Source of the DNA: Quercus robur
Lineage: Eukaryota > Streptophyta > Magnoliopsida > Fagales > Fagaceae
Direction of reading: 5' to 3'
Assembly (NCBI RefSeq): GCF_932294415.1
Contig: NC_065536.1
Span: 55,305,854 to 55,369,853 of the forward strand
Length of the DNA: 64,000 nt
In this document: in pieces, positions 35,230 to 47,110 of the stretch
Layout of the letters: every line of letters begins with the position of its first letter
Position numbering within the stretch: position 1 is the first letter of the stretch
Translations under genes and position numbers: made by a program
The notes under the pieces: generated by a model
What the model saw: the letters and a program-made list of their open reading frames with translations, nothing else
Told to the model about the DNA's origin: nothing
The model's database searches: none

Positions 35230-36441
35230 GTAGTATCCAAATGCTGTGTATATGTACAGTTAAATTGTTTTTTATACTTTATAAATTGCATCATTGAAAG
35301 ATAGAGTACAAGAATATAATAGAAAAGAGCAGAGAGAATAAAAGAAAGACAAAATAAAAATAAAAAATGGAATACAGAAATCAGAAATGATTGTTTTGGT
35401 TGAATGCTTTTAATTTTTTAAAAAAACTTAGCTTTTAGATCTTCTTTTCTTTTGATTTTTTAGTTTTTTATATTATGAGAGGAAAAAGACATAAAAGGTT
35501 AACAAAAATACAAATTTATCTCTGTTTTTAACCAATAACAACTAACCACCTATGATTTATTATGAAAATATTATGAAAGTGACACCTCTCTTTTATCTTA
35601 TCATAATCATTACAATTTGATAATTTCTATCTTATCTCTAAGGATCAGACTTGGTTTGAACTTTTTGTTTTCCTATAAAAACGATAGCTAAGATCATCTA
35701 TAGGGTAATCTTTCCTCACTGAGGTAAATATCTACCCAATTAAGAAGATGCACCGCACCATCCATTGATTTTCACAATCTACCACCAGATTTGTGAATCA
35801 AATTTTTCTCTGCCCCATTTAACATCACCAAGCACAGCAACCACACCCTAACGTTGCTGAGTTGCATTTTTTTTCTTGTTTATAGCCTTATTCTTCTCTT
35901 CTATTTACGTCTTGCATATATATTTGATGTTAATCTTAATTTCCAGATAAAAACGATAGCTAATTCTGATTTCTAATTACTCTGGCCCATTTAAATCTGC
36001 AAGTCACGTATTAAAAGCATCCCTACTCCGAGAATGATGAAACTTCTCTGAGAAACTCCTTGGCAATCTAATGCTCACCGCACTCGAACGTAAAAATTTG
36101 GCTCAATTTCCAGCCAACGCCGCCTATCTTGCTCCTTCTCTCTAGAAATTAGTAATTAAGAAGAGTTAATGCTTAATTACTAATTTTTAGAGAACATTAA
36201 TTAATGGCATGGCAATAAATGTTTTTAAGCCCTTAGATCCAATAAAAGTCAGTGGTCTAGAAAAAATGTAACTCATATAAAGTTGCATAAAATGTAACTT
36301 GAATTCATCTCATATATTTATGGCAAAATATAGAAGAGAAGTTTAAATACAATTGTATAGATACTCAAAGAAGTAAAAAAAAAACAATGTGTAAATCAAT
36401 TAAATTGTGAAATAAAAATGGTTAGTAGACAATTAGGGTCT

Positions 36442-36631
36442 ATTTGGATACCGCTTATTGCTGAAAACTGAAAATACTATAGCAAAATAATTTTTAAATG
36501 TGTGAATAGTACTGTGGGACCCAAATTTATATTGAGATCTGTGTTTGAAAGACTTTTGTAGGTCTGTGAACAGTATCGTGAGATCTACTATTATTCAGCA
36601 AAACGCAACACGTTCTCAATGCTATCCAAAC
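36442..36631. mobile_element. MITE, GTTTGGAT family (second copy)
   Basis: Inverted ends TTTGGATACCGCTTATTG and GCTATCCAAAC. It is in reverse orientation to the copy at 34188-34385. The interior includes GTGAATAGTACTGTGGGACC and GTGAACAGTATCGTGAGATC, an internal repeat. Confidence 0.7.
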
Positions 36632-37669
36632 GGATGGTTAATTGTCTACCAATATTTTAGTTATAATACCATACATGCATACACGGTTGACGTGGTTTCC
36701 GGCCATTTGTTGTTTTCCTCGTTCTAATATTCTTTCTCAGTCTCTTTATCTTCCCCAACTTTTTTGGGTTTCTTTCTATCTTTATCCCTCCATTAAGGCC
36801 TCCGTACGTTACTACTTGACAATAATTATAAAGCCAATCTCAGTTTCTCACATTATGATTTGAATGTTGTGGCTGCTATAAGCATTGGCAGTAGCCTTGT
36901 GTTCAATAGATGAATGTCCTTTGTCCAGTTCCAAGGTAAGTTTTTATGAACTATGAATAAGGAAAAGTTTTATGTTACCTCACTTATCTATATTCCAAAT
37001 TTTGTAACTATTCAGTATTCAATGAATATAATATTATTTTTAATATTATAGGGAAATTATACTTTATCACCTTAAACAATATCTCATATACATTTTGCAT
37101 CTTAAACTATTATCATTGTTATACTTTGTATACTGACGTTAATAAGTTTGCTATTAATTTAGATGAAAATTCAAAATTTATGGTGTAAAGTGTAATCAAG
37201 AATATATTAACAAACTTGATGTCGGGATGCAAACTGTAACAAAAATCATAGTTTAGGATGCAAATCTTGTACTTGAAAAGTTTAGGGTGTGTAATCAAGG
37301 ATACAGTTTAGGGGAAAGAAAACAAGATCCAATGAAGTGAGAAATCTCTCCAAAGATTACCATATATTTTTTCCACTCTCAAAGTGGTAATGCGCAATGT
37401 TCGTCTCTCCATTCACAACATGAAGTTGTACCATTAGATGAGTGGCTTATCTTCTGGATAATGAGTATTTTTAACATGATCCTTATCAGAAGTTGATGAT
37501 AGAGGATAGTGCCATGAGTCAACAAGAAATTCATAACCATATCTACCTGGCTTTGAAAAAGAGTTATGTAGATTAAAAAAAAAAATTCAGGTGAAATTAC
37601 ATTTGCTTTTTAGTTGAATATATATCAATACAATATTATAAAAATGACTAATGACATTGGTCTCCATTT
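36632..37669. other. Spacer without a gene
   Basis: AT-rich. 37045-37315 is a loosely palindromic block (TTTATCACCTTAAAC near the left end, GTTTAGGGTGTGTAATC near the right), probably a degraded fold-back MITE. No coding motif. Confidence 0.5.
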
Positions 37670-39085
37670 TTTGAGATTAAGACACTATTTTATAACTATC
37701 ATCATCTAGTGAAAAATTGACTTGATTTCTTCAAAAATCAAAAAGAATTTGTTTCCAAAAAAAAAAAAAAAAAGAACCAAGTGAAAGAGAAAATATGTTT
37801 TTTAATTTGGTCTTTTGTTTTCAGAGATAGTCTATTTCTCTCTTGTCAACATTGGATTTCAGGTAATATAATTAGGATTTAGGTGATGAATTTGTCTGTA
37901 AAACTTATTAAATCTTATTTTACTTTAATAGAGAGAAAGGATGAGTCTATTCACCTTTTATGTGTTTGAGAGATTGAAAATTTTACACTCTTAAATTGCT
38001 TCAAATAGAGTAAAATGTATTAACATAGTGCATAACATTTGAATACAGGTTAATTTTTAAAAAATGATTTTATAGATTAAGATTTTTACATTATGCGATA
38101 GTTAACAATGCATTGTATTAGTCGATAAAGGGGGGCTTAAAATGTTTTTGTTTTTGGACCTCATTTATTTATTTATTTTGTTACACTTAAGACAAATAAT
38201 ATATTCCATTGATTGATATAGGACCTTCTATTTAAGGGCCTTAAGTGGCCTGAAGATTGAACCATAATAAATAAATAAATAACAATTATATCTATCAATA
38301 TGTATGGTCTTGGAATATTAATAATAACTTTTCTTTAGAATTGACCAATTGATTCCTCCACTTACTTCTATTGTGTCAATTTTAATTACTATTCTCGGAA
38401 TTCTTCTTATTTATAGCGACAATTATATGTCTCATGATTAAGGATATTTAAGATTTTTTACATATGAATTTTTTCATACTTCAATGTTGGGATTAATTAC
38501 TGGTGCTAATTTGATACAAATTTATATATTTTGAGACACCCAATTTGATTTTCCTATGGAATTTGGGAAACAGAGGAAAAGGGAGAGTTGGTAGAAATGC
38601 AGTTGAAGTTATTCTCAAATTTTGATTCAATATTGATCAATAAACAAAATCAAGATCTTTTCTTCTTCTTCTTCTTTTTTGCTTCAATATTTTTCTCCAG
38701 ATTTCTCAATACAAGTCGATCATTGCAAAAAATAAAGGGAAGGTTGAAGAGGAGAAAGCATACATCTCTTGTGCCCCCTCCATAGAGCAAGCCTATAAGA
38801 TAATTTTTAATTGAAGAGAAATGTGATCTCCATAGTGGTAATGATGTCAAGCGTCAACATTAAGATGTCTTAAGCTTTAGTATTAACAGATCAAGATTCT
38901 TTAGAATTTTTAGGAAATTCTCTCAAATAAAATTTTGTTAGACTTCGACATTTGTTTTATAATAAAAGGCATGTCATTCATGTCATCAATATTCCACAAA
39001 TAAAAATTCCTCAAAATGATTGTTCAATTAAAAATATTTTCACACTTAATTATTAATTATGCTTTAAATGAATAAAATAAGCACG
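37670..39085. repeat. Duplicated PMEI flank, copy 2 (no insertions)
   Basis: This is the sister of 18165-26160 and lies directly 3' of PMEI copy F. It is continuous across both points where copy 1 has LTR insertions (about 38458-38480 and 38495-38500), so it shows the pre-insertion state. Confidence 0.85.
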
Positions 39086-39241
39086 ATAAAGAATCATAGA
39101 CAATGTTGGAACAAAAACTTCTTTCATGCATGGCACAAGGAGCATTTTCCCTGCCTATTACAGAGTATACGAACAAATGACAAACCCCTATACATATACT
39201 AACAAATTTTTCATGCACCTCAATACTACAAGGCCTCTTCT

Positions 39242-39700
39242 TTAGCGAGTTAGACTAGCCAAATACAAACCATTGCTAGCCATTCGTTTCAACAGCTTGT
39301 TGGTTCTGACCAGCGGTGAGTGTCTGCCGAAATCCGCGAACGTGTCATCGCATTGCTCGTAATCCGACAGAGCCGCAGAGAGGTTGATGTTCAGGCTGGC
39401 CTTGTCATGCCCCTTGAGGTTTTCCAAACACGTGAAGAGGTTGTAAACGGCGTCGTCATAGATCTCATTGCAGTCACTACTGCGGAACTTGCGAGCCAAC
39501 ACTTTGGCCTTTGCGGTCTTGAAAATCAGTAGGTTAATGGCTGATGTTGTGGCCGAATGAGGGTCCTTCAAATTCTTCACGGCGGCATGGCAGACGGCCG
39601 GGAAGTTAGCTTTGCTGCACAGGTTTACGCTGCGAGCCTGACCGGCAAGAAGGAGAGTTGCCGTTGCCAGAAAGACCAGTACTGTGAAAGAAGAAGTCAT
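39242..39700 (-). CDS. PMEI/invertase-inhibitor-domain protein, secreted (copy F)
   Basis: A 152-residue member, clearly diverged from copies A and E. The signal peptide is residues 1-24 (TVLVFLATATLLLAG, then QARS). The first cysteine pair is Cys28 and Cys37 (LCSKANFPAVC), followed by KDPHSATTSAINLLI. Cys77 in DCNEIYDDAVYNL is the classical third cysteine, and Cys117 in YEQCDDTF the fourth; Cys91 is extra. The frame is complete and the start is fixed by the signal peptide. The upstream region has TATATATAG (39838-39846 on plus), a likely TATA box, different from the promoter shared by A and E. The CDS is less AT-rich than its surroundings. Confidence 0.9.
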   Translation of the reverse strand: MTSSFTVLVFLATATLLLAGQARSVNLCSKANFPAVCHAAVKNLKDPHSATTSAINLLIFKTAKAKVLARKFRSSDCNEIYDDAVYNLFTCLENLKGHDKASLNINLSAALSDYEQCDDTFADFGRHSPLVRTNKLLKRMASNGLYLASLTR

Positions 39701-40402
39701 GGGCTTGTTTTGTTTTTGTTTTTGTTTTTTTTTTTTTTTTTCTTTTGGCTCTAATTAATTAATAATTACTGATTTTTCAGACTCTCTTCCTTTAGTCTCT
39801 ATTGCATGTGAACTTGAAATGACAAGGCTTGTTAAGTGTATATATAGTACAAGTTTTTTTGACAGTTGTTAAAGAGAAATGGCTGTTTGGATGTTTCTTA
39901 AAACTTGTCACCTTGATTGGTTTTGAACTTCATTATAATTTTATGTCAATATTAGGTTACTCTCTTGATTTCTTAAAACAAGAAGTTTGATTCGAAACAG
40001 AAATAACTGTTTTTAGTTTTTTTACTATGTTGAGCGAATAAAGATTAAAGATGAGTTGCTTTGTGAGGATTACCTTGAATATAGCAAATATTTTGTTTAA
40101 TTATTTATAGCCTTGCGAGGAACAGATTAAAATTTGCGGTCTCTAAATTAAAACCCCCTAATTATTAGCTTGCATGGGGACAAATTGGTTGCAATGTTGT
40201 TTTTTCTTTAGTAAAAACCTTTGAATCTTGGAATTCTTGATTGCTCTTGCCCGCATCATTAATGATATATATGTAGTGCGCGTCTGGCAACTTATTAAAA
40301 GCTAGTTTTTTTTTTTTTTTGTTAAATTATTCAATAATTGTTACTTTTAGTTTGTCTATGCTTTATTTCAAACCATTTAACTTTTATTTATTTTTTTTTT
40401 TT

Positions 40403-40804
40403 GGTAAACTATATATTTGGTCTCTCTATCCTTTATACTATATATTAATTTGGTTCATAATCTTTCAATTGTATTAATTTGATCTGTTTCTCAAAAAAAA
40501 AAATATATTAATTTGGTATTTAACATTTCAATATCATGTCAATTTAGTTAATGCCGTTATCTCTTGGATGAAAATTGTTGACGCGCCAAATGGTCGAAAT
40601 AAAAAATTAGTTTATTGCCACATCAATGAAAACTTTTTCTTTTTTTTGGTTGTTTGCCACATCAATAATTTTCATCTAAGAGATAATAACAAAGACTAAA
40701 TTGACATAATATTGAAAAGTTAGGGACCAAATTGACACAATTGAAAGGTTATTGATCAAATTGAAAAATGTTCTATAGGACATGGACTAAATACGTAGCT
40801 TACC
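40403..40804. mobile_element. Fold-back MITE with ~150-bp inverted arms
   Basis: GGTAAACTATATATTTGGTC at the left and its degenerate complement (GACTAAATACGTAGCTTACC) at the right open two long inverted arms. The arms share text such as ATATTAATTTGGT and TCATCTAAGAGATAA/TTATCTCTTGGATGA. No coding capacity. Confidence 0.65.
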
Positions 40805-41289
40805 ATTAAAAAAAAAAAAAAAAAACTAACTTTAGCTTTTTAAGGTAGAAAATGAAAATTTATCAGTTAATTTTTGGTCCCTCATTCAGGTAGCGATTTG
40901 GCCAATAAAAAAAAATGATTAAAGAAAATTTATGGACAAAAACGTTGCAACAAATGAAAACTTAACAGGATTAAAATGATAAAAATGAAAATGAAAATTC
41001 ACCAAACTTGAAATATGTAATTTACATTTTGCCTTTTTTATTTTTATTTTTATTTTTTAAGTTATTGGTCTTTCCAAGACAAAAACTACGCCATCTGTTT
41101 GCTCATGATTCGATATTTAACAGCATTTTAGGATTTTTTTTTTTGAGAAAGGGCATTTTAGGAGTTGGCTCCGTTTCCATAATGAAATCTTTTAAGTACC
41201 ATCTTTTATCTTTATGAAATCTTTGGTCCATGTAAAAAAAAAAAAGTGTCTATAAACCATATAATAAAATTTTCTTTCATAGTTTACCC

Positions 41290-41395
41290 ATGCTCAGGTT
41301 CGATTCCCGCTACCAACAGGAGTCTGTTGGTGGGCATCACACCTCTAAGCATGTGTGTTCTACCCGGGGGTTTAATATAACCATAAACACCCCCA
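41290..41395 (+). mobile_element. SINE-like fragment with B box
   Basis: CAGGTTCGATTCCCGC is a good pol III B box. It is followed by a small stem (CAACAGGAGTCTGTTG) and GGGCATCACACC. No A box was found, so a truncated SINE is more likely than a tRNA gene. Confidence 0.35.
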
Positions 41396-41911
41396 TTTTT
41401 TTTTTTCTCAAAAAAAAAAAATTAGGGGTGGTAAAATAAGCCCAAACTCATTTATCCACCCAAATTCATTCACTCTAATTGAACCCAAACTCAGTCAATT
41501 AATAATTGGGTTAAATGGGCATCAACCCAAATAGACCCAGTGATTATTGAGTTTTAACTAAAAACACATTGAACCCCATTTAACTCAAAAATAATATACT
41601 TAAATTTAACCCAGCTCTTCCCTTAAAAAAAATAAAATAAATAAAACATAGTTTTTAATAATAAAAATTCTGGACGAAACAAATGAAAATTAACCTTTTT
41701 GTGATTTTCTCCGTAACCAAACATAGTCCAAATATTTAAGAAATTTAAGAGAACATTTGAAACTCAAATATACAAAATCTCTTTCTCTTTTCCAGCATTT
41801 TCTCCCCAACCAAACAGAATATTACTCACAAATAAAAAACAATTAAAAGAAGAAGAAGAAGAAGAAGAAGAAGAAGAAGAATAAAACGTAGTTTATAATA
41901 ATAAAAAATCT

Positions 41912-42250
41912 GGAAGCAATCGATATTTGATTCGCTAGTTTCGTGAACTGACCTTTTCCAGTGGCACCCATGTAATTAACTTTACCAAGGAGGGCAAAAA
42001 GTGGACTCAAACGTTTCACCACCAACTCGTCCCCTCCGGCGAATATCGCCAACCTTCTGTTTTTAGCCCGAGATCGTTGTCGGATATTGGTGCGTCAATG
42101 GAGAAGCAGTCTTTGGAGGAAGTGGCGGCGGATATCTCAACGGCGAGGGACGGTTCGGAGGTGATCATGTCGACGAGTATGCCATCGTGGCGGAGGCCGG
42201 AGGTAGGGTTAAGTAAGACGGAGCGGACGCCAGTTCTGATCCAGATCATT
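41912..42250 (-). pseudogene. Captured fragment of a 3-hydroxyisobutyrate dehydrogenase-like gene
   Basis: The minus strand reads VLLNPTSGLRHDGILVDMIT, SEPSLAVEISAATSSKDCFS and IDAPISDNDLG. After a frameshift near 42055 it reads AIFAGGDELVVKRLSPLFAL, LGKVNYMGATGKGQFTKLAN. These are consecutive parts of the beta-hydroxyacid dehydrogenase (HIBADH-like/glyoxylate reductase-like) family: the DMTTS-type substrate loop and the GxxGxGxxxKLxNN catalytic-lysine region. The N-terminal Rossmann fold and C-terminus are absent and the frame is broken, so it makes no enzyme. Its GC content exceeds the surrounding DNA, consistent with capture. Confidence 0.85.
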
Positions 42251-42251
42251 C

Positions 42252-42271
42252 TCTCTCTCTCTAAACCCAAA

Positions 42272-42317
<46 letters not shown>
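42252..42317. repeat. (CT)n microsatellite
   Basis: Almost pure CT repeats, interrupted once near 42263-42272. Confidence 0.9.
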
Positions 42318-42319
<2 letters not shown>

Positions 42320-42612
42320 AATTTTATTTTTAATTTTCTGACATGGCTTTCTTAAAAAATTAAAATGTTGATGTGTCAAAAAATGCAAACTAAAATATTT
42401 TGGTACTTTGGTCCTTTTTACTTTAAGGGCATTTTGGTAATTTTGATAATTGGGTAATTGAGTTTTACCCATTATAATTGGGTTGGGTTGGGTTGGGTTT
42501 GAGTTAAAAACAATTAATTAAATGGGTTTTAATGGGTAAATGAGTTTTTATATACCCAACCCAATTATGTCCACCCCAAACTCACCCAAACCCACCCATT
42601 TGACACCCCCTA

Positions 42613-44128
42613 TGCAAAATGAGTGTCAATGTGTCATAGTTACAGCAAAGGCATGCTAGACAACCTTTTATATTCTAGACAATCAAATCACCATACGCTG
42701 GAAAATCGCTTAGAGGCGTGCATTTGAAAATTCTTTTAGGGAATACACATCTATACATCATTTGAAGATGACTTTGAACCAAGAATAATCAATGACAAGA
42801 AGAAAAACGATATTTTTATGAACATCCACTGAGGCAAATTGTACAGAATCAAAAAATGATATGCCATGTACTATAAGTGGGATTCACTTTGAAAAAAGGA
42901 TTGTAACTATCATTTGCAAAACCAATTGCTTTTTAGTACAAGTGTCGGATGATAACCTAACATATTAAGCACTAAAAAATTTCCAAGATTGAGAATCTAC
43001 GGAATGTCTCATAATCCCATCATTTGTACATCTCTCGGTGTGTCATCTTATAGAGAATTCCATGTTAGAGGACATATAAAACCTTTTCAGCTTGGCTTCA
43101 AGAGAAACCACCTTAGAGTTTTTGTTATCTTTTTCTTGCTTTTTTATGTTGGGAAATTTTTAGACTCCAATTAATTAAACAACCACTCAAGTTGATTAAT
43201 TAGTCATTACTTCACTTTTCATATTGACTTGATCAATGTTCATTCTTAAATACTCTATATCCTTAATTTGTATCTCTAATGAAAATTTTATCCAATGAAA
43301 TTTTATCCAATATTAAAAGAAAGTAGTATCCTAACCTTTGGTAAGATTATTCCTCTTTATATTCATAGTCATAATATATCTTGAAAACTAGAATTTTATA
43401 AACTAATAGTATGGTGAACTCCTATCAAAAAAAAAAAAAAAAAAAAAAAGTATGGTGAACTGAATTTAAAATTTAAAATTTTACATAATGTATCGTATTA
43501 ATAAACTCATCATCTGAGTACCGCACGAGGGTAAGCATGGACTCAACATTATTTTACCTCTTTTTTCTCATTATGTATATGGAAAATGGCTAAAGGACCA
43601 AATAAATCTCCCCTTAGGCTCCTATCAACTACATAAAGCTTGAGGGAATATTCGAAACACAATCAAAGGGGAAATTATTGTGTACTCCTGGAATACTATA
43701 AATGCGTACTCCATCATCTCACATGAATGGTGAGTCCCACTAATTAAATTTATAGTGGGACCCACCATTCATGTGAGGGGGGAACTACGTATTTATGGTA
43801 CTCCGAGAGTACCTAATAATTATCCCAATCAAAGATGTGTTATGGAAACATTGGAGAATTCAAATTTTATTTTAGAAGAAAATTTAATTATTTATGACTG
43901 GCATTGAATATCCTATCATGAACATCACAATGCAGGATACTTGCTCATATTAATTTCGGAGTTCCTTGAATTTTTAGCTATGTTGCTAGGTGGAATTGTT
44001 TTATTCTAAATGCGAATAAGATTCAACTCCTTCCCTCACTTGATGATATAAGTACAAAAAATGATTATATAATCATCATCGATTATTCCATAGTCAAATA
44101 CTCCTCTTACCTCATATATATAATGAAA
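42613..44128. other. Spacer without a gene
   Basis: Low-complexity DNA with a MITE (separate entry) and a 26-A run at about 43427-43450 that splits a short direct repeat (TAGTATGGTGAACT / AGTATGGTGAACT). No coding motif. Confidence 0.5.
43671..43826. mobile_element. MITE with long inverted ends (second copy)
   Basis: The left arm has GTACTCCTGGAATACTATAA, the right arm TTTATGGTACTCCGAGAGTAC. Near the centre CTCACATGAATGGTG pairs with CACCATTCATGTGAG and GTCCCACT with AGTGGGAC around AATTAAATTTAT. It is related to 27985-28150. Confidence 0.65.
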
Positions 44129-44134
44129 CATATC

Positions 44135-44867
44135 TGTGGGTGGGTGATGTAACCTTTGTTTGACCATGGGCTAAGGATCAAATGCCCAAGAAGGAAATGG
44201 AGAGGGCCTAGAGAACAGATCAAACTTGCATAGTATAGAAGGTAGGCTAGGCCAATCCATGGACCCAAGGATCCATCCTGAGGAGCTCCTATTCGAAATC
44301 CCAACTGAAATTGACATCCTCCACCCCAGTTGACGAGACGAAGATTCCTTAGCAAGGAGGGCCCTGAGAGCCCCCCAGGAACTACGAAGGAATGTCGACA
44401 AATTCAAACTAGAATGGGTGGTGTCTGAATTCAGTAACAGTCATATATGCATTCATTAGGCAACCTCACCTAACATGGGTTGTATTTATTACTGAATGAT
44501 CAGTCTGAATAGTATCTCATATCCAATAACCCACTCAAACTCTCCAAAAAGTGGGAGGAGACATCTGATGGACAAGTGTCTCTTGACCCCATCATCACAA
44601 TCCACTATGAGTGGAAGCTCAACCATTATAAATAGGACATAACCCCCACCAAAAAGGGGGTTCGGAAAATTAAAGAGGGAGAAAGAGGGTGTTCAGAGAG
44701 AGATCTTGTACGATAGTTGTGCAAAATTCTATGTTCCTTTGTGGAATTGTGTAATCTCGAACTTCTAAATTATTCGTTGCTTTTGTAATCCCATTATGTA
44801 CTTATCAATTCATAGTCTCTTGATTCATTTCATTAGCTCTCGGCTCTCCCATTGTAATATTTTCTGC
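44135..44867 (+). mobile_element. Probable solo LTR
   Basis: It starts TGTGGGTGGG and is flanked on both sides by CATATC (44129-44134 and 44868-44873). Within it ATTATAAATAGG (about 44624-44635) is a TATA-like box, followed by GA-rich sequence and a U5-like stretch. No partner LTR. The right end TTCTGC is not the canonical CA, which lowers confidence. Confidence 0.45.
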
Positions 44868-45774
44868 CATATCCAACAAATTAATTGTGTTGACCAAGAG
44901 CTCCTGAGGCCCATCATGAAGAATCCAACCCTCATAATATCCATGTAAATTCAAGGTAAAGGTTTTTATGGTCAAATAAGGGATCTAGATTCAAATCTTG
45001 TCTACACCAAAAATTAATTAATATCTTAATTTTTTTGAATAAAAATTAATGTCTTAACAATTTTTTATTTTGTGAAATTAATGTCTTAACATAATGGTAA
45101 ATAGCAATTATTATGAAGTAAACGTAATATATTTCAATTTTATTATTTATCTATCTATATATATATATATATATTTTATGTATATATTATTTATTTCTTT
45201 TTTCTTTTTTTTAATCATATCTATATTTGGAAGTGTATACCTATGGAAATAATATAGCAGGGAATAAAAATCTGTTTTGCGATCCCACCTTTTGTGGGAT
45301 GCCTTGCTAATGAGGATGTATAAACTATTAAACTATAAACTCCGTAATTATGTATTGTTAAAATGTAAATAATAAAAAAGTTTATTGCTTAAGGTGGGGT
45401 GGTGGGAAAAAAAGCAAAACAAGGATGAAGGGTGATTCACCACGGCCCAATTTCATTTATGTGGGTTTTTAAGGATTTATCTCAAATTAAACAAGTATAG
45501 TTAATGATTTAGATAAAACTAGTTGCTAACCCGTGCGATGCACGCGATAGTTAAATAAAAATTAAAAGTATTTATTTTGCTTAACAATCTATGATTAACT
45601 TATAAAAAATGTATAACTTGAAAATGAATGAAAATAAATAATTTTTTATTCAATATAATGGTTTAGGAAAATTCTTTTTCTTTCATATTATTGGTTCCAC
45701 ATAACACATACAGATATTAATAATAAATTAATATTCTATTTTTTATTGTTTGATTGGAGGAATATAATAATAAT

Positions 45775-46530
45775 TGTAGGGACACGAATCTCTAGCGGCC
45801 CAACAACGATGGCGTTGGGCTCGTGCATGATGGATCCCTCACAATAAAATTTGTAGAGAGTGGGCTTGAAAGGCTAGGGTTGGGTCACGGGGCGTTAGTT
45901 CAGGCCGGGCTTTAGATGAACCCAAAACAAGAAAAGGCTTTAGTTTGGATATTCAGGCCTTACACCTTTGCAACTTGAGAGATTTGGCTCCTCGGATTAT
46001 GTCCGAGGAGCACTAATGTTTTCTCCGGTTACCCGACGGTGGGTTTTTCGGGGTGATGCGCATATATTCTCCCGGCATTCTCTCTCCTGAAGTTTTTTCT
46101 CCGGAAGTGAGATGGGGTCCTTTACTTCATTACCCAACGTTTTCTTTTATACTAGCCTACGTTCGTTGTCCCTCGTCCACGTGTAGGGTCGACCTTTCCA
46201 GGACAGATATCTGTCCCATCCATCTAATCCCGAAATTGTGGGAGATGATCAATAAAGCCTAAGAATCCGGCTTTGTTAGGTGCAGTGTCATATCAGTGAA
46301 GGGTATTAAGGACAACTTCCCCCAAGATATTTTCTGATCCTTTAAGTTAGCTTGTAGGCCACTCTCATCCATGAGACTTCGGGCCTGCCGAGGACTAAGC
46401 TGTCCTCGGCTGTATCTTCGGACCACTTTGGACTTCCTATTTTTGAGCTTGGGCCTTGGCCCCCTTCAGTGTGGACCTGTAGACTCCCCATAAGCGAGCG
46501 GGCCGGGCCCATAAACTATTGGGGCCCACA
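45775..46530 (-). repeat. 3' LTR of element 2
   Basis: Same length as the right LTR. It contains the perfect hairpin GCCGAGGAC...GTCCTCGGC (about 46388-46411) and, on the minus strand, ACACGTGG then TAGTATAAAAG, the same promoter layout as element 1. Confidence 0.93.
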
Positions 46531-46867
46531 ATAGCCCCTCAAAACCCTGCTGTCCAACGTCTTGGTTGGAAAGGTGGGTTTTGGTAATACCGAGCCTTTA
46601 TTGCGGCTCATTTAATTCGGCCCTTGATCAACGTTGGCGACTCTTCACCTCCCCGAGGAATGCGCCGGTCTACAAGATGTTTCCCTCGATTTACGCGTGA
46701 TGCGCTTATACCGTTTGGTTATCCGTAGCACGCCTTTAATATCTTCCTTTTACGAGACCTCCCAAATCTAACGGTTACTGATAGCGTGGGGGAACGAAAC
46801 GGATGCACATTTATTCGCAGATTTCCTTGGGGATCAGAACGTGTTACGTGCCTTTGTCTTACTCCCT

Positions 46868-46876
46868 TATATAAAG
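46868..46876 (+). promoter_or_regulatory. TATA box of antisense cassette a (element 2)
   Basis: TATATAAAG on the strand opposite to the element's sense strand, about 115 bp before a 39-codon ORF. Element 3 has the matching CTATATAAAGAG at 55383-55394. Confidence 0.5.
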
Positions 46877-46990
46877 AGGGAAGACAAGAGGTGATTCTTT
46901 CATATCTGAATCCCTTGGGCCCTTCTCATAGTTCACTTCTTCCGTCTGGTGATTCCTTATCCAATAATACATCCACCATAGTAGTCGGCC

Positions 46991-47110
46991 ATGAATAAAT
47001 CATTCCTTTTCCAGAAACGCCATGCCCTAATAAAACTTGAGATGGCTCGGTCGGGGCAAGGATGGCGGAGACTCAAGATTTGCCTCCCCCCTCTTTTAGC
47101 CAAAATCTGA
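46991..47110 (+). CDS. Antisense ORF of cassette a (element 2)
   Basis: A 39-codon frame: MNKSFLFQKRHALIKLEMAR, then SGQGWRRLKI and a C-terminal LLAKI. It matches the element 3 ORF at 55534 in length, stop position and most residues, especially KLxMARSGQxWRRLKI. At DNA level it is also a diverged copy of cassette b, since both contain CTTTTAG.CAAAATC.GAAGCAGG. Family unknown; may be only the first part of a spliced product. Confidence 0.35.
   Translation: MNKSFLFQKRHALIKLEMARSGQGWRRLKICLPPLLAKI

Larger units (their letters stand above)
33700..35530. mobile_element. Long-terminal-inverted-repeat element (MULE-like)
   Basis: About 200 bp at 33700-33920 are repeated inverted at 35313-35530. 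Landmarks are TTTTTGCTACCCTTTTATG against CATAAAAGGTTAACAAAAAT, and GTATTCCATTTTTATTTTTA against its complement. Long inverted ends with a short non-transposase interior resemble Mutator-like (Pack-MULE) elements. No target duplication was fixed. The interior holds an exon-like stretch (35092-35229) and a nested MITE (34188-34385). Confidence 0.6.
41423..42612. mobile_element. Pack-type hAT-like element carrying a host gene piece
   Basis: It begins TAGGGGTGGTAAAAT and ends ATTTGACACCCCCTA, with subterminal AACCCAAAC/GGGTTGGGTT clusters on both sides, as in the element at 28179. The flanks AAAAAAAT and TGCAAAAT agree at six of eight positions, a weak duplication. The interior contains a fragment of a dehydrogenase gene (41912-42250), a (GAA)n tract (41847-41880) and a (CT)n tract (42252-42317). 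No transposase. Confidence 0.6.

Noticed and set aside
44107..44407. Overlapping ORFs of 78-82 codons
   Set aside because: They lie in the U3 part of a probable solo LTR, in two overlapping frames with no known motif.
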